Below, one piece after another: positions 38,345 to 47,300 of a DNA stretch of 64,000 nucleotides. The position numbers and the translations under genes were made by a program. Within the stretch, counting starts at the first letter, position 1. Every line of letters begins with the position of its first letter. The notes beneath the pieces are model-generated. The model worked only from the letters and a program-made list of their open reading frames with translations, was not told the origin of the DNA and searched no databases. Origin of the DNA: Sulfurospirillum multivorans DSM 12446 (GTDB lineage: Bacteria > Campylobacterota > Campylobacteria > Campylobacterales > Sulfurospirillaceae); contig NZ_CP007201.1 of assembly GCF_000568815.1 (NCBI RefSeq), positions 1,116,001 through 1,180,000 of the forward strand, written 5' to 3'.

Positions 38345-40039
38345 ATGGACTTTTTTCTTCTTTCGTCACTGGTTCTTCTAGCGGTCACTGCGATTATGGT
38401 GACCATTTCCAAGCATATGGGACTTGGCTCCATCTTGGGATTGCTGATCGCTGGAATTATCGTAGGACCGTATACGCCAGGTCCCATTGTGACGAGCGAA
38501 GTGGAGTCTATGCGCCATTTTACGGAGTTTGGTGTGGTGCTCTTGCTCTTTGTGATTGGGCTAGAGATGCAACCTGCAAAGCTCTGGTCGATGCGCAAAG
38601 AGGTTTTTGGCTTGGGTTCGCTTCAAGTCATTGTCTCCGGTCTTGTGCTTGGATTTTACATGAATTTTTTTGTGGAAAGTTTAGGTGTAGCTATGCTTTT
38701 AGGCTTTACTCTGGCACTCTCTTCGACCGCGTTTGTTATGCAGATTTTGCAAGAAAAAGGTAAGCTCAACACGGAACACGGTAAAAATGCGTTTGCGATT
38801 TTGCTCCTTCAAGACTTAGCGGTTGTTCCTCTTTTAGCCGTACTTCCACTGCTCTCACACCAACCGCAAACCTCGGAAACTTCTTGGCTTGAGTCGTGCA
38901 TCAATGTTGTCGCGATGGTCGCACTATTGATCGCATTTGGGCGTTACATCATTCCTAAAGCACTCGACAAAGTGGCTAAACAACGCAACAAAGATGCTTT
39001 TTTACTGGTAACGATGCTCAGCGTAGTGCTCTCTGCGTACCTCATGGATCATGCGGGGCTTTCGATGGCGTTGGGCGCTTTTTTGATGGGCATGTTTCTC
39101 TCCACATCACGCTATAGCTTTCAGATCGAATCAAGCCTTGAGCCGTTTAAAGGTATCTTGATGAGCCTTTTCTTCATTGCTGTGGGTATGTCGATCGATT
39201 TTAAAGCGATTATGAGCGATCCTTGGGTTTTTAGTGGGCATGTTGTGGTGATTTTAGTGCTGAAAGCTTTGGTTATTTTTGCCTTGATGCTTGCGTTTGG
39301 TGCCACGAAAAGCGGTGCGATTAAACTTGCCTTTTTGCTCAACCAAAGTGGTGAGTTTGGCTTTGTTCTCTTTGGTGCGGCAAAGGCTCTCGGCATCATC
39401 GACGATCAGCTTTTTGTGATAGGTATCGGCGTTATTTCCATCAGTATGCTTCTCACTCCTGCACTCTATTCGTTTGGGTGTTCACTGGCGAATCGTCTGG
39501 CAAAAGTCTCACAGTTTTCCTACTTTAACACTGAAAATGCGAGTATGGAGCAAAAAGTGGTGGTCGCAGGTTTTGGAAGTACCGGAAAAGTCATTGCGCG
39601 GATGCTCAAAAACAGCTCGATTCCTTTTATCGTCTTTGACATCAACACCAACGAAGTAGCCTTGGGGCGCAAAGAGGGCTTGCCCGTCTTTTTTGGTGAT
39701 ATTACCGATCTTAAACTTTTAAGTACCATCAAACTCGATCAAGCATCGATGATCATTGTCTCCATCGACCATAGCCTCAACGCGATCAAAGTCGTGAAGC
39801 ACATCAAAGAGAACTATCCGCACATTAAGATTTTAGCACGCGCCCTTGACATCAAAGCAATGGATAAAATGCTCTCAGCTGGTGCGAGTTGGGTCATCGC
39901 GGAGACGTTGGAGAGTAGCATTCGCACAGGCTCGGAGGCGCTGAGTCAAATGGGCGTGCCAACCGATGAGATCGCTAGCTTACTTGAGGCGTTTCGTAAA
40001 AATGAGTATGAGCTCATTCGTGAGTTGACCAAAGAGTAA
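38345..40039 (+). CDS. KefB-type cation/proton antiporter with RCK domain
   Basis: 564 residues. About twelve membrane helices (residues 1-385) of the CPA2 monovalent cation/proton antiporter family include SMALGAFLMGMFLSTSRY and the LLQDLAVVPLL segment. A TrkA-N nucleotide-binding domain (about 400-520) follows with VVVAGFGSTGKVIARML. Such proteins exchange K+ or Na+ for protons and help adjust internal pH. It begins 25 bases after ribBA across a TTACATGTAA copy (38325). The C-terminal TrkA-C domain appears absent. It is intact and core-like. Confidence 0.9.
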   Translation: MDFFLLSSLVLLAVTAIMVTISKHMGLGSILGLLIAGIIVGPYTPGPIVTSEVESMRHFTEFGVVLLLFVIGLEMQPAKLWSMRKEVFGLGSLQVIVSGLVLGFYMNFFVESLGVAMLLGFTLALSSTAFVMQILQEKGKLNTEHGKNAFAILLLQDLAVVPLLAVLPLLSHQPQTSETSWLESCINVVAMVALLIAFGRYIIPKALDKVAKQRNKDAFLLVTMLSVVLSAYLMDHAGLSMALGAFLMGMFLSTSRYSFQIESSLEPFKGILMSLFFIAVGMSIDFKAIMSDPWVFSGHVVVILVLKALVIFALMLAFGATKSGAIKLAFLLNQSGEFGFVLFGAAKALGIIDDQLFVIGIGVISISMLLTPALYSFGCSLANRLAKVSQFSYFNTENASMEQKVVVAGFGSTGKVIARMLKNSSIPFIVFDINTNEVALGRKEGLPVFFGDITDLKLLSTIKLDQASMIIVSIDHSLNAIKVVKHIKENYPHIKILARALDIKAMDKMLSAGASWVIAETLESSIRTGSEALSQMGVPTDEIASLLEAFRKNEYELIRELTKE

Positions 40040-40043
40040 AGCG

Positions 40044-40649
40044 TTACATGTAAATCGTTTCCATGGTATGGGTTTCTGCTTGAAAAAGGAGCTCTTCAAT
40101 CATTTTTTGAAGAATCATAATCTCCTCCAGTTGGGTCTGCAAAATCGTACGGTATTCGTCATTGGGGCGCTGTTTGCGCAGGGCTATTTCGATCTCTCCT
40201 CGCATGATGGTGAGCGGTGTTCGCAGTTCATGTGAGGCATTCGTGTTAAACTCTTTGACCCCTCGAAACGCTTTTTCAAGGCGGTCTAACATCTCATTAA
40301 ATGCAAGGGCAAGATGGTTTATCTCATCATTAAACGGTCTTTGCTCGATGCGCTTGGAGAGGTCTTTGGGCGTAATCGCTTTGATCTCATGAAGCATGGC
40401 GTGAATGGGTTGAAAGTATTTATGCACCAAAACATACCCTCCCACACTCGAAAAAATCAAAATAAATGGGTTCAGTAACCACAATGTCCCAAGAAAATGC
40501 TCGATGGCTTCATGCGCTTCTAGCGTTACATAGGTTCTTTCATGCAACGTGTGCTCGACATTGATATAGAGGGCATAGTTAAACCCTGCTAAAATCAGTG
40601 TTTGAATCGCTAAAAACCATAAAAGCAATTTCACTTTAATGCTCAGCAT
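40044..40649 (-). CDS. Sensor histidine kinase lacking its ATPase domain
   Basis: 201 residues. Two membrane helices (about 8-30 and 55-75), a HAMP region (about 78-130) and a dimerisation domain with the phospho-acceptor HELRTPLTIMRGEIEIAL are present, but the protein ends about 60 residues later at METIYM. The HATPase domain is missing. The stop codon is formed by a TTACATGTAA copy, and the gene converges with the antiporter gene four bases away. It may be a 3'-truncated pseudogene, or a stand-alone receptor phosphorylated in trans. No response regulator is adjacent. It overlaps the preceding phosphoesterase gene by 14 bases. Confidence 0.8.
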   Translation of the reverse strand: MLSIKVKLLLWFLAIQTLILAGFNYALYINVEHTLHERTYVTLEAHEAIEHFLGTLWLLNPFILIFSSVGGYVLVHKYFQPIHAMLHEIKAITPKDLSKRIEQRPFNDEINHLALAFNEMLDRLEKAFRGVKEFNTNASHELRTPLTIMRGEIEIALRKQRPNDEYRTILQTQLEEIMILQKMIEELLFQAETHTMETIYM

Positions 40650-41403
40650 GTTCTCCCTTTGTCAGTTTTAGGATGACCACTTCACTAGGCGTCCGAAACC
40701 GAAAATCAAAGCCCCAACTGCCATACCCCGTGGTGACAAATATCTGCGTTTTGTTCTTTACATGTAAGCCTTGAAGGTAGGGCTGAAAAAGCCTCACGAT
40801 GTACCCAAACGGATAAATCTGCCCGCCATGCGTATGACCGCTCAGTTGCAAATCGATAGCAAACGTCTGTGTCAAACGAATATCTTTAGGCTGATGGGCG
40901 AGTAAGATGGAAGGAATCTTCGCATCCAGCTCACTAAACAGCTTCTTTGGATCTCGTTTGATGCCAAAATAGCGACTAAACGCATCGCTCAGACCCACGA
41001 GTTGGAGCGCTTCATCACCACGTTTGAGGGTAATGAAACGGTTGTCTAAAAGCGTAAATCCAAGCATCTCAATTTCACGTGCCAACTCTTTACATGTAAA
41101 CAAAAGATCGTGGTTGCCACTGACAAAATAGACAGGATGTTTGATGTGACTTAGGCGCTCAAGTTGGGAACGTATGCGTGCAGGATTGGTATCGAACAGA
41201 TCGCCTGTGAGTGCGACCATGTCGATCTCCAGTTCATTGATTTTATCGACCAACTCTTCAAACGCATGCAAGGGCGTTTTAGCGTTTACATGTAAATCGC
41301 TCAGATGCACGATGGTAAAGTTTTCAAAAGAGGAAGGTAGGTTTTTGATGTCAACCCTCAAACTTTTAAAATTCACCCTCGCATACGCTTTTTCAAACAG
41401 CAT
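40636..41403 (-). CDS. Calcineurin-like metallophosphoesterase
   Basis: About 255 residues from ATG 41403; a longer reading to 41463 would run into yceI. Motifs: FTIVHLSDLHV, ALTGDLFD, FVSGNHDLL and LQLSGHTHGGQ, the complete metal-binding set. It belongs to the YkuE/YaeI-like group that acts on membrane-lipid phosphates such as UDP-diacylglucosamine, although this copy lacks an obvious membrane anchor. TTACATGTAA occurs three times within it (40758, 41090, 41286), the densest run in the window. It starts seven bases after yceI and overlaps the kinase gene. Confidence 0.88.
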   Translation of the reverse strand: MLFEKAYARVNFKSLRVDIKNLPSSFENFTIVHLSDLHVNAKTPLHAFEELVDKINELEIDMVALTGDLFDTNPARIRSQLERLSHIKHPVYFVSGNHDLLFTCKELAREIEMLGFTLLDNRFITLKRGDEALQLVGLSDAFSRYFGIKRDPKKLFSELDAKIPSILLAHQPKDIRLTQTFAIDLQLSGHTHGGQIYPFGYIVRLFQPYLQGLHVKNKTQIFVTTGYGSWGFDFRFRTPSEVVILKLTKGEHAEH

Positions 41404-41410
41404 GGTGTTT

Positions 41411-41950
41411 TTAGTTTTTTGCCAAAGCAAGGTCATAAGAGACAACGACTTCATCACGCACACTTAAAAAAAGAAGGGTTGGAGGCTCGATGCCAAATTC
41501 ACTCATCTTGATACTGAAGTTTCCTTTGAGTTTAACAAGATCGCTTTGATCGGTAATGTCCGCTTTGGTGGTGATCTCTTTGGTCTGTTTATTGAGAGTG
41601 AGTGTGCCTAAAAGATGGTAGCCATCTGCCTCTTTACTGACCTCTTTAAGTTTGAAAACCGTGCTTGGATGTTCTTTTACATGTAAAGCCTCATACATGT
41701 GTTCATCGCGCTTTTCATTCTCACTTTTGAGCGTTAAAAGATCGATGGAGATGTCACCTTTGAGGGATTCTACAGCGTCATCCATGGTAAGTTTTGTAAC
41801 GACATGCGTGCTTTTAGGCGCGATATTGCTATCACCAAATATTTCCGTTTGAGCGCCAATGAAGCCCTCTTTAAAGCTAAGCTCTTTAGCATAAACGGCA
41901 CCACAAAGTAGGGATGCGGTAAGAAGGGAGAGAGCGATTTTACTAAACAT
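41411..41950 (-). CDS. YceI-family periplasmic lipid-binding protein
   Basis: 179 residues from ATG 41950, chosen for the signal peptide FSKIALSLLTASLLCGAVYA; upstream codons belong to the previous gene. The mature part is a lipocalin-like beta barrel with GAQTEIFGDSNIAPKSTHVV, HPSTVFKL and YHLLGTLTLNKQTKEI, all YceI features. YceI proteins bind isoprenoid chains such as ubiquinone precursors in the periplasm. It overlaps the membrane protein gene before it by eight bases, placing it in the run of respiratory-like genes. Confidence 0.88.
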   Translation of the reverse strand: MFSKIALSLLTASLLCGAVYAKELSFKEGFIGAQTEIFGDSNIAPKSTHVVTKLTMDDAVESLKGDISIDLLTLKSENEKRDEHMYEALHVKEHPSTVFKLKEVSKEADGYHLLGTLTLNKQTKEITTKADITDQSDLVKLKGNFSIKMSEFGIEPPTLLFLSVRDEVVVSYDLALAKN

Positions 41951-42941
41951 TGTTAATCCTTTTTTGAGAAGTTTGATAAATAAAACTATAGATTTCCGCG
42001 CACAAAAGGACGCAGATAAAGATAACGCCAACATAGGTGTAGCCGCCAAGCGCGCTAAGGAGCCCACCTCCTCCTGCGATCCAACCGGTAAATACCATGA
42101 TAACACCAAGCAATCTTAAATTGCCAAGCTTTGAGAGTCGTTTGAGAATGACAAAGTTGTAGTACGAGATCACAAACGGATAGATCATACTTAACAGCAC
42201 CGCTTCACGTGCCGCGTAGAGCATGTAACTGAGCGCAAATAAAAGCACGATGATAAACGAGTGATGCTCCCTTAGCGTGTCACGAAGCAGATAGGCTGAG
42301 CCCATTCCTACCAAGTGAAAGACTAAGATGATGTGCCACGTCTCTGCTCTCCAGATGGAGATGTCGCTCGTGCGTGAGAGCGTTTCAAACAGATTGGAAT
42401 CCAAATACGCCCAAATGGACATCGATAAAACCGCGTAAATGCTTAGTCGCTCAAGCGCAATCTCTTGCTCAAGATCTGGCAAACGGTGGATAAAAAAGCT
42501 ACATGTAAACGCAATGAGTGAGAGCGCAATGGCAAGATTGCCCCGTAAAATGGGTTCATACGTAAAGAGTGCCGTCGCAAGTGCGTAGGTTATACCAAGG
42601 GCTATGGCAATTTCAGTGTAGCGACCTTTGGTAAATTTAATCAAAAGCGGTGCGCTCATACCCAAACTGACGCCAAGAGCGCCCAAAACCACAAGGTTTA
42701 ACGAAGGGTAAAAGAGTGAGCAGAGCGCTTGAAGCCCCACAAAAAAGATAATTTTTTTCTGGTCGGTATTGAGCCAGCCAAACGAACGGTACACCAGCAA
42801 ACTTCCCAGAACACCGCCTAATGGAAGGGTAAAGAAGGCTTGGATGTCAGAGTGAAACACTTCAATAATCCCTGTTTGTGCGATGAGCAAGTAGTAGCAA
42901 AACTCACTCGCAACAAAGAGTGTAAAAAGGGCATTAAACAT
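41943..42941 (-). CDS. Polytopic membrane protein of the oxidase-like operon
   Basis: About 332 residues from ATG 42941, selected for the GAAAGGAGA site; upstream codons overlap the oxidase gene. Around ten membrane helices are evident, starting MFNALFTLFVASEFCYYLL. No cofactor-binding motif is obvious; histidines lie in VFHSDIQ and ETWHIILVFHLVG. It is bracketed by overlapping genes for a heme-copper oxidase homologue and YceI, so it may be a partner subunit or assembly factor. Family not recognised. Confidence 0.65.
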   Translation of the reverse strand: MFNALFTLFVASEFCYYLLIAQTGIIEVFHSDIQAFFTLPLGGVLGSLLVYRSFGWLNTDQKKIIFFVGLQALCSLFYPSLNLVVLGALGVSLGMSAPLLIKFTKGRYTEIAIALGITYALATALFTYEPILRGNLAIALSLIAFTCSFFIHRLPDLEQEIALERLSIYAVLSMSIWAYLDSNLFETLSRTSDISIWRAETWHIILVFHLVGMGSAYLLRDTLREHHSFIIVLLFALSYMLYAAREAVLLSMIYPFVISYYNFVILKRLSKLGNLRLLGVIMVFTGWIAGGGGLLSALGGYTYVGVIFICVLLCAEIYSFIYQTSQKRINNV

Positions 42942-44511
42942 AAAGTCTCCTTTCAAATTTTGATGCAAACATAATATATACAGAGGCAAAAACAAGGTCA
43001 TACACAGCGATAAGCATCGCTTCAACACCCAACTGGTGTGAAAGATAAAGCGATAAAAACATAGCAGAGACGACGATGCGATTAAACGCGCTTATTTTGG
43101 CGAGCATAGGCGCATATAAGGGCTGAAGCAAACCAAAAAGATGCAAAATGCCTGTCGTTGTCATAAACGCAAAGGCGATATATTCGTACTTCCCTTCAAA
43201 GCCAAATCCTAAAAGTGGGTAGAGCGTCGCGGCAAAGGCAAACAAAAAGATGCCACCCAGTGCATCAGAGAGAAAACCTGTGAGATGATAGAGTCTAAGA
43301 GAATCCAGTTTCTCAACATTGAGCCCAAGTTGTGGGTAGAAAAAGCCTGTCGTTACGAGGATAATGAAGAGTCCACAGAGCATTCGAATCGTCCATAAAA
43401 GATGAATATCTGCTTGAATAAAGCCCGCTTCCATTAGTCCTGCCATCGAAAGTGCGATAAGCATCAGCGTAAAACCAAGTGTGTAAAAAAAGCTAAATGA
43501 AAGCTGGTTAAGTTTTTTAAGGTAAGGCGAAACGACTGCCATCGCCATAAAAAAGATGCCCACACCCATGGCGATATGTGCGTGTGCAACGATCAGGTCA
43601 TTGCGGTGAAATAACCAGCGAATGGAAGGGATAAACAAGATGTTTCCCTCGATGTCCACAAACAAAAACGAGTAGACCGAGATGGTCAAAAATGGGTTGT
43701 TCTTAAAGGTGATGTTAGCATCTCTCAGCCATTTGATAAGCAAAGGCACAAAACAAAGCGTTAGGTACTGAAAAAACCACTCTTGATTGTAGCTAAGATC
43801 ACCGATAAAAATGCGGTGCGCAACCGAAGCAATGTAGCCAACCAATGGAATGATCCACATTGCGTGATACTTCGCAACAAACGTCTCTTTGGCATGCAGT
43901 TTGATAAGAAGGTAAAAAATAGGAATCAGGGTAAAACTCATCCCCAGCGTATTGTCTCCATGCGGTCCTACGATGGTCTTTTCCACTTGTCCGATGATGG
44001 GATTCATAAGCACCAAAAGTGCTATGGGTGAGGCAATCACAAGGTATAAAGAGACTTTGATCCACAAGGGAATGACTTTGTACGCTTTGATGTAGTCGTA
44101 CAGCGCTAAGATGTAAAAAACACCCGAAAAGGCAAGAATGAAGTTAAGCTCATACGCAAAGTCATAAAATACGAGTCCACGATGCACGCCCAAAAGAAGG
44201 CTGATGGTCATAAAGACCAAAAAGATGCACCAAAGGGTAAAGTAGATCTTGAGTTTTTCAAGCCCTTTTTCACTGTGAACGTTCTCTTTTTCCATCAAAA
44301 CAAACGGCAAAAACGAGAGCATCAACGGCACAAAACCATAGAGCATCAACGAAACATGCGCACTTCGAGCATTGACCGCTGAGAGCGTGGAAGAGGGCAG
44401 AAAGTAGCCCAAAAGGTTGAGCGAATACTCAAAGCCAAAGGCTAAGCCAAGGACTAAAAAAAGTGAGCCTATCGCAAAGGCTTTTTGTATAAAACTAGAG
44501 AATTTTTCCAT
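42934..44511 (-). CDS. Heme-copper oxidase subunit I homologue
   Basis: 525 residues with about twelve to fourteen membrane helices. Histidines in ARSAHVSLMLYG, GPHGDNTLGMSF and IVAHAHIAMGVG lie at positions expected for heme and copper ligands in the subunit I fold, near the cbb3/NorB side of the superfamily. It is divergent, and no cytochrome c subunit gene is next to it, so electron donor and activity (oxidase, NO reductase or sensor) are unknown. It overlaps the ABC ATPase gene by 17 bases and the next gene by eight, so the complex may be coupled to the transporter or assembled with it. Confidence 0.72.
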   Translation of the reverse strand: MEKFSSFIQKAFAIGSLFLVLGLAFGFEYSLNLLGYFLPSSTLSAVNARSAHVSLMLYGFVPLMLSFLPFVLMEKENVHSEKGLEKLKIYFTLWCIFLVFMTISLLLGVHRGLVFYDFAYELNFILAFSGVFYILALYDYIKAYKVIPLWIKVSLYLVIASPIALLVLMNPIIGQVEKTIVGPHGDNTLGMSFTLIPIFYLLIKLHAKETFVAKYHAMWIIPLVGYIASVAHRIFIGDLSYNQEWFFQYLTLCFVPLLIKWLRDANITFKNNPFLTISVYSFLFVDIEGNILFIPSIRWLFHRNDLIVAHAHIAMGVGIFFMAMAVVSPYLKKLNQLSFSFFYTLGFTLMLIALSMAGLMEAGFIQADIHLLWTIRMLCGLFIILVTTGFFYPQLGLNVEKLDSLRLYHLTGFLSDALGGIFLFAFAATLYPLLGFGFEGKYEYIAFAFMTTTGILHLFGLLQPLYAPMLAKISAFNRIVVSAMFLSLYLSHQLGVEAMLIAVYDLVFASVYIMFASKFERRLYV

Positions 44512-45121
44512 CTGTTACCTCGATAATTTTGTCTGTATAGGTCGATACATTGCGGTCGTGCGTCGCGATGATAATGGTCGTGCCATTTTTGGAGAGCGAT
44601 TTGAATAGCTCATAGATAGTGTGCGAATTGTGTGAGTCTAAGTTGCCTGTTGGCTCATCGGCGAAGATGATTTTAGGTGCATTCACGAGTGCCCTCACGA
44701 TGGCGGCACGTTGGCGTTGTCCGCCTGAAATCTCATCGGGGTATTTGTCTTTGATCGCTTCGATGCCACATTGCTCAAAAAGCGTGTCGATGTAGGGGCT
44801 TTTTTTGTCAATGGCGGCAAGCTTGATGTTTTCCAAAACCGTTAAATACCCGATGAGGTAGTGAAACTGGAAGATAAACCCAATCTCTTTTTGACGAAAT
44901 GCGTCTATGTCTTTGATCTGTGCGTAGGCTTTGCCCTCAAAGAAGAGTTCGCCAAGGGTAGGACGAAGCAGTGAGGAGAGAATGGAAAGCAGAGTAGATT
45001 TACCGCCGCCGCTTTCTCCAACAATGGCGATAAACTCACCTTTTTTTGCCGTAAAATCGACGTTGTCTAAGGCAAGATCGTGTTTGTAGTAGTGCGTAAT
45101 GCCACGTGCTTCGAGTATCAT
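44495..45121 (-). CDS. ABC transporter ATP-binding protein (LolD/MacB type)
   Basis: 208 residues. Walker A GESGGGKST, Q-loop FQFHYLIGYLT, signature SGGQRQRAAIVRAL, Walker B IIFADEPTGN and the H-loop IIIATHDRN are all present. The family moves lipoproteins, peptides or macrolides, or acts mechanically from the inner membrane. It overlaps the permease gene by four bases and the oxidase-like gene by 17 bases. Confidence 0.92.
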   Translation of the reverse strand: MILEARGITHYYKHDLALDNVDFTAKKGEFIAIVGESGGGKSTLLSILSSLLRPTLGELFFEGKAYAQIKDIDAFRQKEIGFIFQFHYLIGYLTVLENIKLAAIDKKSPYIDTLFEQCGIEAIKDKYPDEISGGQRQRAAIVRALVNAPKIIFADEPTGNLDSHNSHTIYELFKSLSKNGTTIIIATHDRNVSTYTDKIIEVTDGKIL

Positions 45122-46200
45122 AATGCACCCCTTTGAATGAGGATGATCGGATCGATCTTTGAAGCGCTATACGCTGGAAGCAGTGCACCTAAAAGCGCCA
45201 TGAAAAGGGAGAAACCAAAGACAGTTACAATCGTCTCGAAGCTAAGCTCACCGTTCACATAGCCCTGAAACTTCTCAATGTGCGCGATCATAAACAGAAG
45301 CCCTTTGGAGAAAAGAAGAGCTGAGAGAAAGCCAACGCAGGTGATGACAAACGTCTCACCGACCACCATCGTTATGATGAAATTGGACGACTTACCGATG
45401 GCTCTTAAAATGCCAAATTCACTGCGACGTTCGTTAATCGTAATGCTGATAAGACTTGCAATCCCAAGCAATCCCATCAAAAATGCCACCGCGCTGATGA
45501 CGTTTGAAGAGGTTTCGATGATCTTGAATTGATTGTAATTGTCCACAAACTCATGTGTGGTTTTCGCTTCGATGTCAGAGCTAAGCGCGTTAATATGCTC
45601 TATCATCGCATTTGCTTCATCACCTTTTTCCATGCTCACCAGTAAGATGGACGCCTCTTTGTTGAAAATAGCACTCGCATCTTCACGGTTCAAAACCGCC
45701 CCACCATCTTCAAAGCCAACACCATTTTCAAAGATGCCTGAAACGGCGAACGTTTTATTGGAGATCGAGACGGATTTTGGCGCATGAAGACGTGCGTTGA
45801 TGTTTTTACCAAGGATGACTTCGCCCTTTTTGGGGTAAGCACCTTCGGTGAGTGCATAGGTTTTAAAGCGGTTTTCACTCACCCCATAAATCGCAGCGAT
45901 GGGAAGCTCATTAATCGGACTAGCCCCAAGGATAAGCGCATAAACCTCTTTTACTCCTGCAATCATTTTGATTTTGTCGGCAAGAGACGCGTTCACATCG
46001 CTGAAAAAAGTATCGGCGATTTTGGCTTGCGTGACGATAATGTCGCCCTCGGTTTTCAGCATCGTGGAGTACATGCCGATGATGCCGCGTGAAATCGAGG
46101 TAATCATAAAGATCGCCATGATCGCAACGGTAATGCTCGTGTAAATGAGAAACGTTTTAAAGCGGTTACGATTCAGCGCTTTAAAGAAAAGTGAAATCAA
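45118..46200 (-). CDS. MacB/FtsX-type ABC permease
   Basis: About 360 residues from TTG 46200, chosen for the AAAGGAATT site; the frame upstream contains intergenic DNA with a TTACATGTAA copy. One N-terminal membrane helix (TFLIYTSITVAIMAIFMIT) is followed by a periplasmic MacB core domain (about 45-225). Three C-terminal helices of the FtsX domain (ISAVAFLMGLLGIASLISIT onward) complete the fold. Together with the ATPase it forms a type VII-like ABC exporter or mechanotransmission complex. It is first of a leftward operon of up to seven genes ending with the truncated kinase. Confidence 0.88.
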   Translation of the reverse strand: MISLFFKALNRNRFKTFLIYTSITVAIMAIFMITSISRGIIGMYSTMLKTEGDIIVTQAKIADTFFSDVNASLADKIKMIAGVKEVYALILGASPINELPIAAIYGVSENRFKTYALTEGAYPKKGEVILGKNINARLHAPKSVSISNKTFAVSGIFENGVGFEDGGAVLNREDASAIFNKEASILLVSMEKGDEANAMIEHINALSSDIEAKTTHEFVDNYNQFKIIETSSNVISAVAFLMGLLGIASLISITINERRSEFGILRAIGKSSNFIITMVVGETFVITCVGFLSALLFSKGLLFMIAHIEKFQGYVNGELSFETIVTVFGFSLFMALLGALLPAYSASKIDPIILIQRGAL

Positions 46201-46337
46201 TCGAATTCCTTTTGTGTTATATTTTGATGACAATTTTAAATGATCAAAATGAATGGAGTATGAATTTTCTTTACATGTAAAACATTTAAAAGCTAGTTTG
46301 ACGTACAATGAGGCACAAATGTAGATGAAGGCACGCT

Positions 46338-47222
46338 ATGAAAATTATTGTTTTAGATACCGAAACCACGGGAATGTTTGAGAAAGATCGCATCTGCCAG
46401 CTCAGTTTTTTAGTGCTGAACGAAGAGTTTGAGATCGAAGAGGTTCATAACGACCTCTGCATGCCGCCACTTCCTATCTCTTACGAAGCAATGGCGATTC
46501 ACCACATCACGCCTGAAATGCTTGAAGGCGAGCCAGCATGTGTGCAAACCAAAGCGTATAAAAGGCTGTGTGAGTTGAACACGGTTTCCAACATTCTCGT
46601 CATTCAAAATGCCGCGTTTGATCTTGGAATGCTTACCAAAGAGGGTTTTACCTCGCAGATGAATCTTATCGACACCTTTCGCGTCTTACGCGCTCTTTAC
46701 CCCAACGATGGCTCTTTTAGCTTGCAATTTAAACGCTACCAATGGGGACTCTACAAAGAAGAAGAGGGCATCGCCAAAAAGCTTAACATCACCATCAAAG
46801 CACACGACGCACTAGGCGATGTCATCGTACTCAAACACCTCTTTGAACGACTGTGCGAAGAACACTCCATGCCAAAAATGATCCTGCTCTGCTCCGAGCC
46901 CATCATCCTCAGCCACATTCCCTACGGCAAAAACAGAGGCAAAAAGTTCGTCGATGTCGCAAAAAGCGATCGCCAAGACCTCCACTATATGCTGAGTTCC
47001 AACGGACTCGACGAAGACATGAAAGCCTCCATACTCCACGCGTTAGAGAGCACCAAAGAGAGCGTGACCCTAACCATCGGCTTTGGAAAATACGCAGGAA
47101 AAACACCTCTGGAAGTTTTAGCGCTTGATCGTAACTATCTTGTGTGGATGGTAAATAAGATGGATAATTTGAGTAGCGAACTCAAAGAGGCGATAGAGAA
47201 GGTGTTGGTTTCGTATCCGTAA
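46338..47222 (+). CDS. DnaQ-like 3'-5' exonuclease with two DUF3820-type repeats
   Basis: 294 residues. The exonuclease domain (1-175) has the DEDDh residues in VLDTETTG, IQNAAFDLGML and KAHDALGDV. The C-terminal part has two similar units, HIPYGKNRGKKFVDVAKSDR and IGFGKYAGKTPLEVLALDR, each like the short DUF3820 fold. The family removes 3' ends in repair or RNA/DNA degradation (ExoX-like). It is a single gene with its own start after a TTACATGTAA-containing gap, followed by another copy at 47228. Core-like composition. Confidence 0.85.
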   Translation: MKIIVLDTETTGMFEKDRICQLSFLVLNEEFEIEEVHNDLCMPPLPISYEAMAIHHITPEMLEGEPACVQTKAYKRLCELNTVSNILVIQNAAFDLGMLTKEGFTSQMNLIDTFRVLRALYPNDGSFSLQFKRYQWGLYKEEEGIAKKLNITIKAHDALGDVIVLKHLFERLCEEHSMPKMILLCSEPIILSHIPYGKNRGKKFVDVAKSDRQDLHYMLSSNGLDEDMKASILHALESTKESVTLTIGFGKYAGKTPLEVLALDRNYLVWMVNKMDNLSSELKEAIEKVLVSYP

Positions 47223-47246
47223 GATCTTTACATGTAAAGAAAAATA

Positions 47247-47276
47247 TTGACTTTCCAATCTTTTAAGTATATACTT
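47247..47276 (+). promoter_or_regulatory. vapBC promoter and operator
   Basis: TTGACT (47247) and TATACT (47270) have a 17-base spacer. The -10 box lies in the palindrome AAGTATATACTT (47265-47276), repeated in part at 47281 (ATATATACT). This is a likely VapBC autorepression site. Confidence 0.65.
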
Positions 47277-47300
47277 TAAAATATATACTAAGGAGCTAAA

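Noticed and set aside
41951-42109. Extended N-terminus for the YceI protein
   Set aside because: It overlaps the upstream membrane-protein gene; a clear signal peptide begins at 41950.
46853-47128. Arg/His-rich frame inside the exonuclease gene
   Set aside because: Out-of-frame shadow of a well-supported gene.
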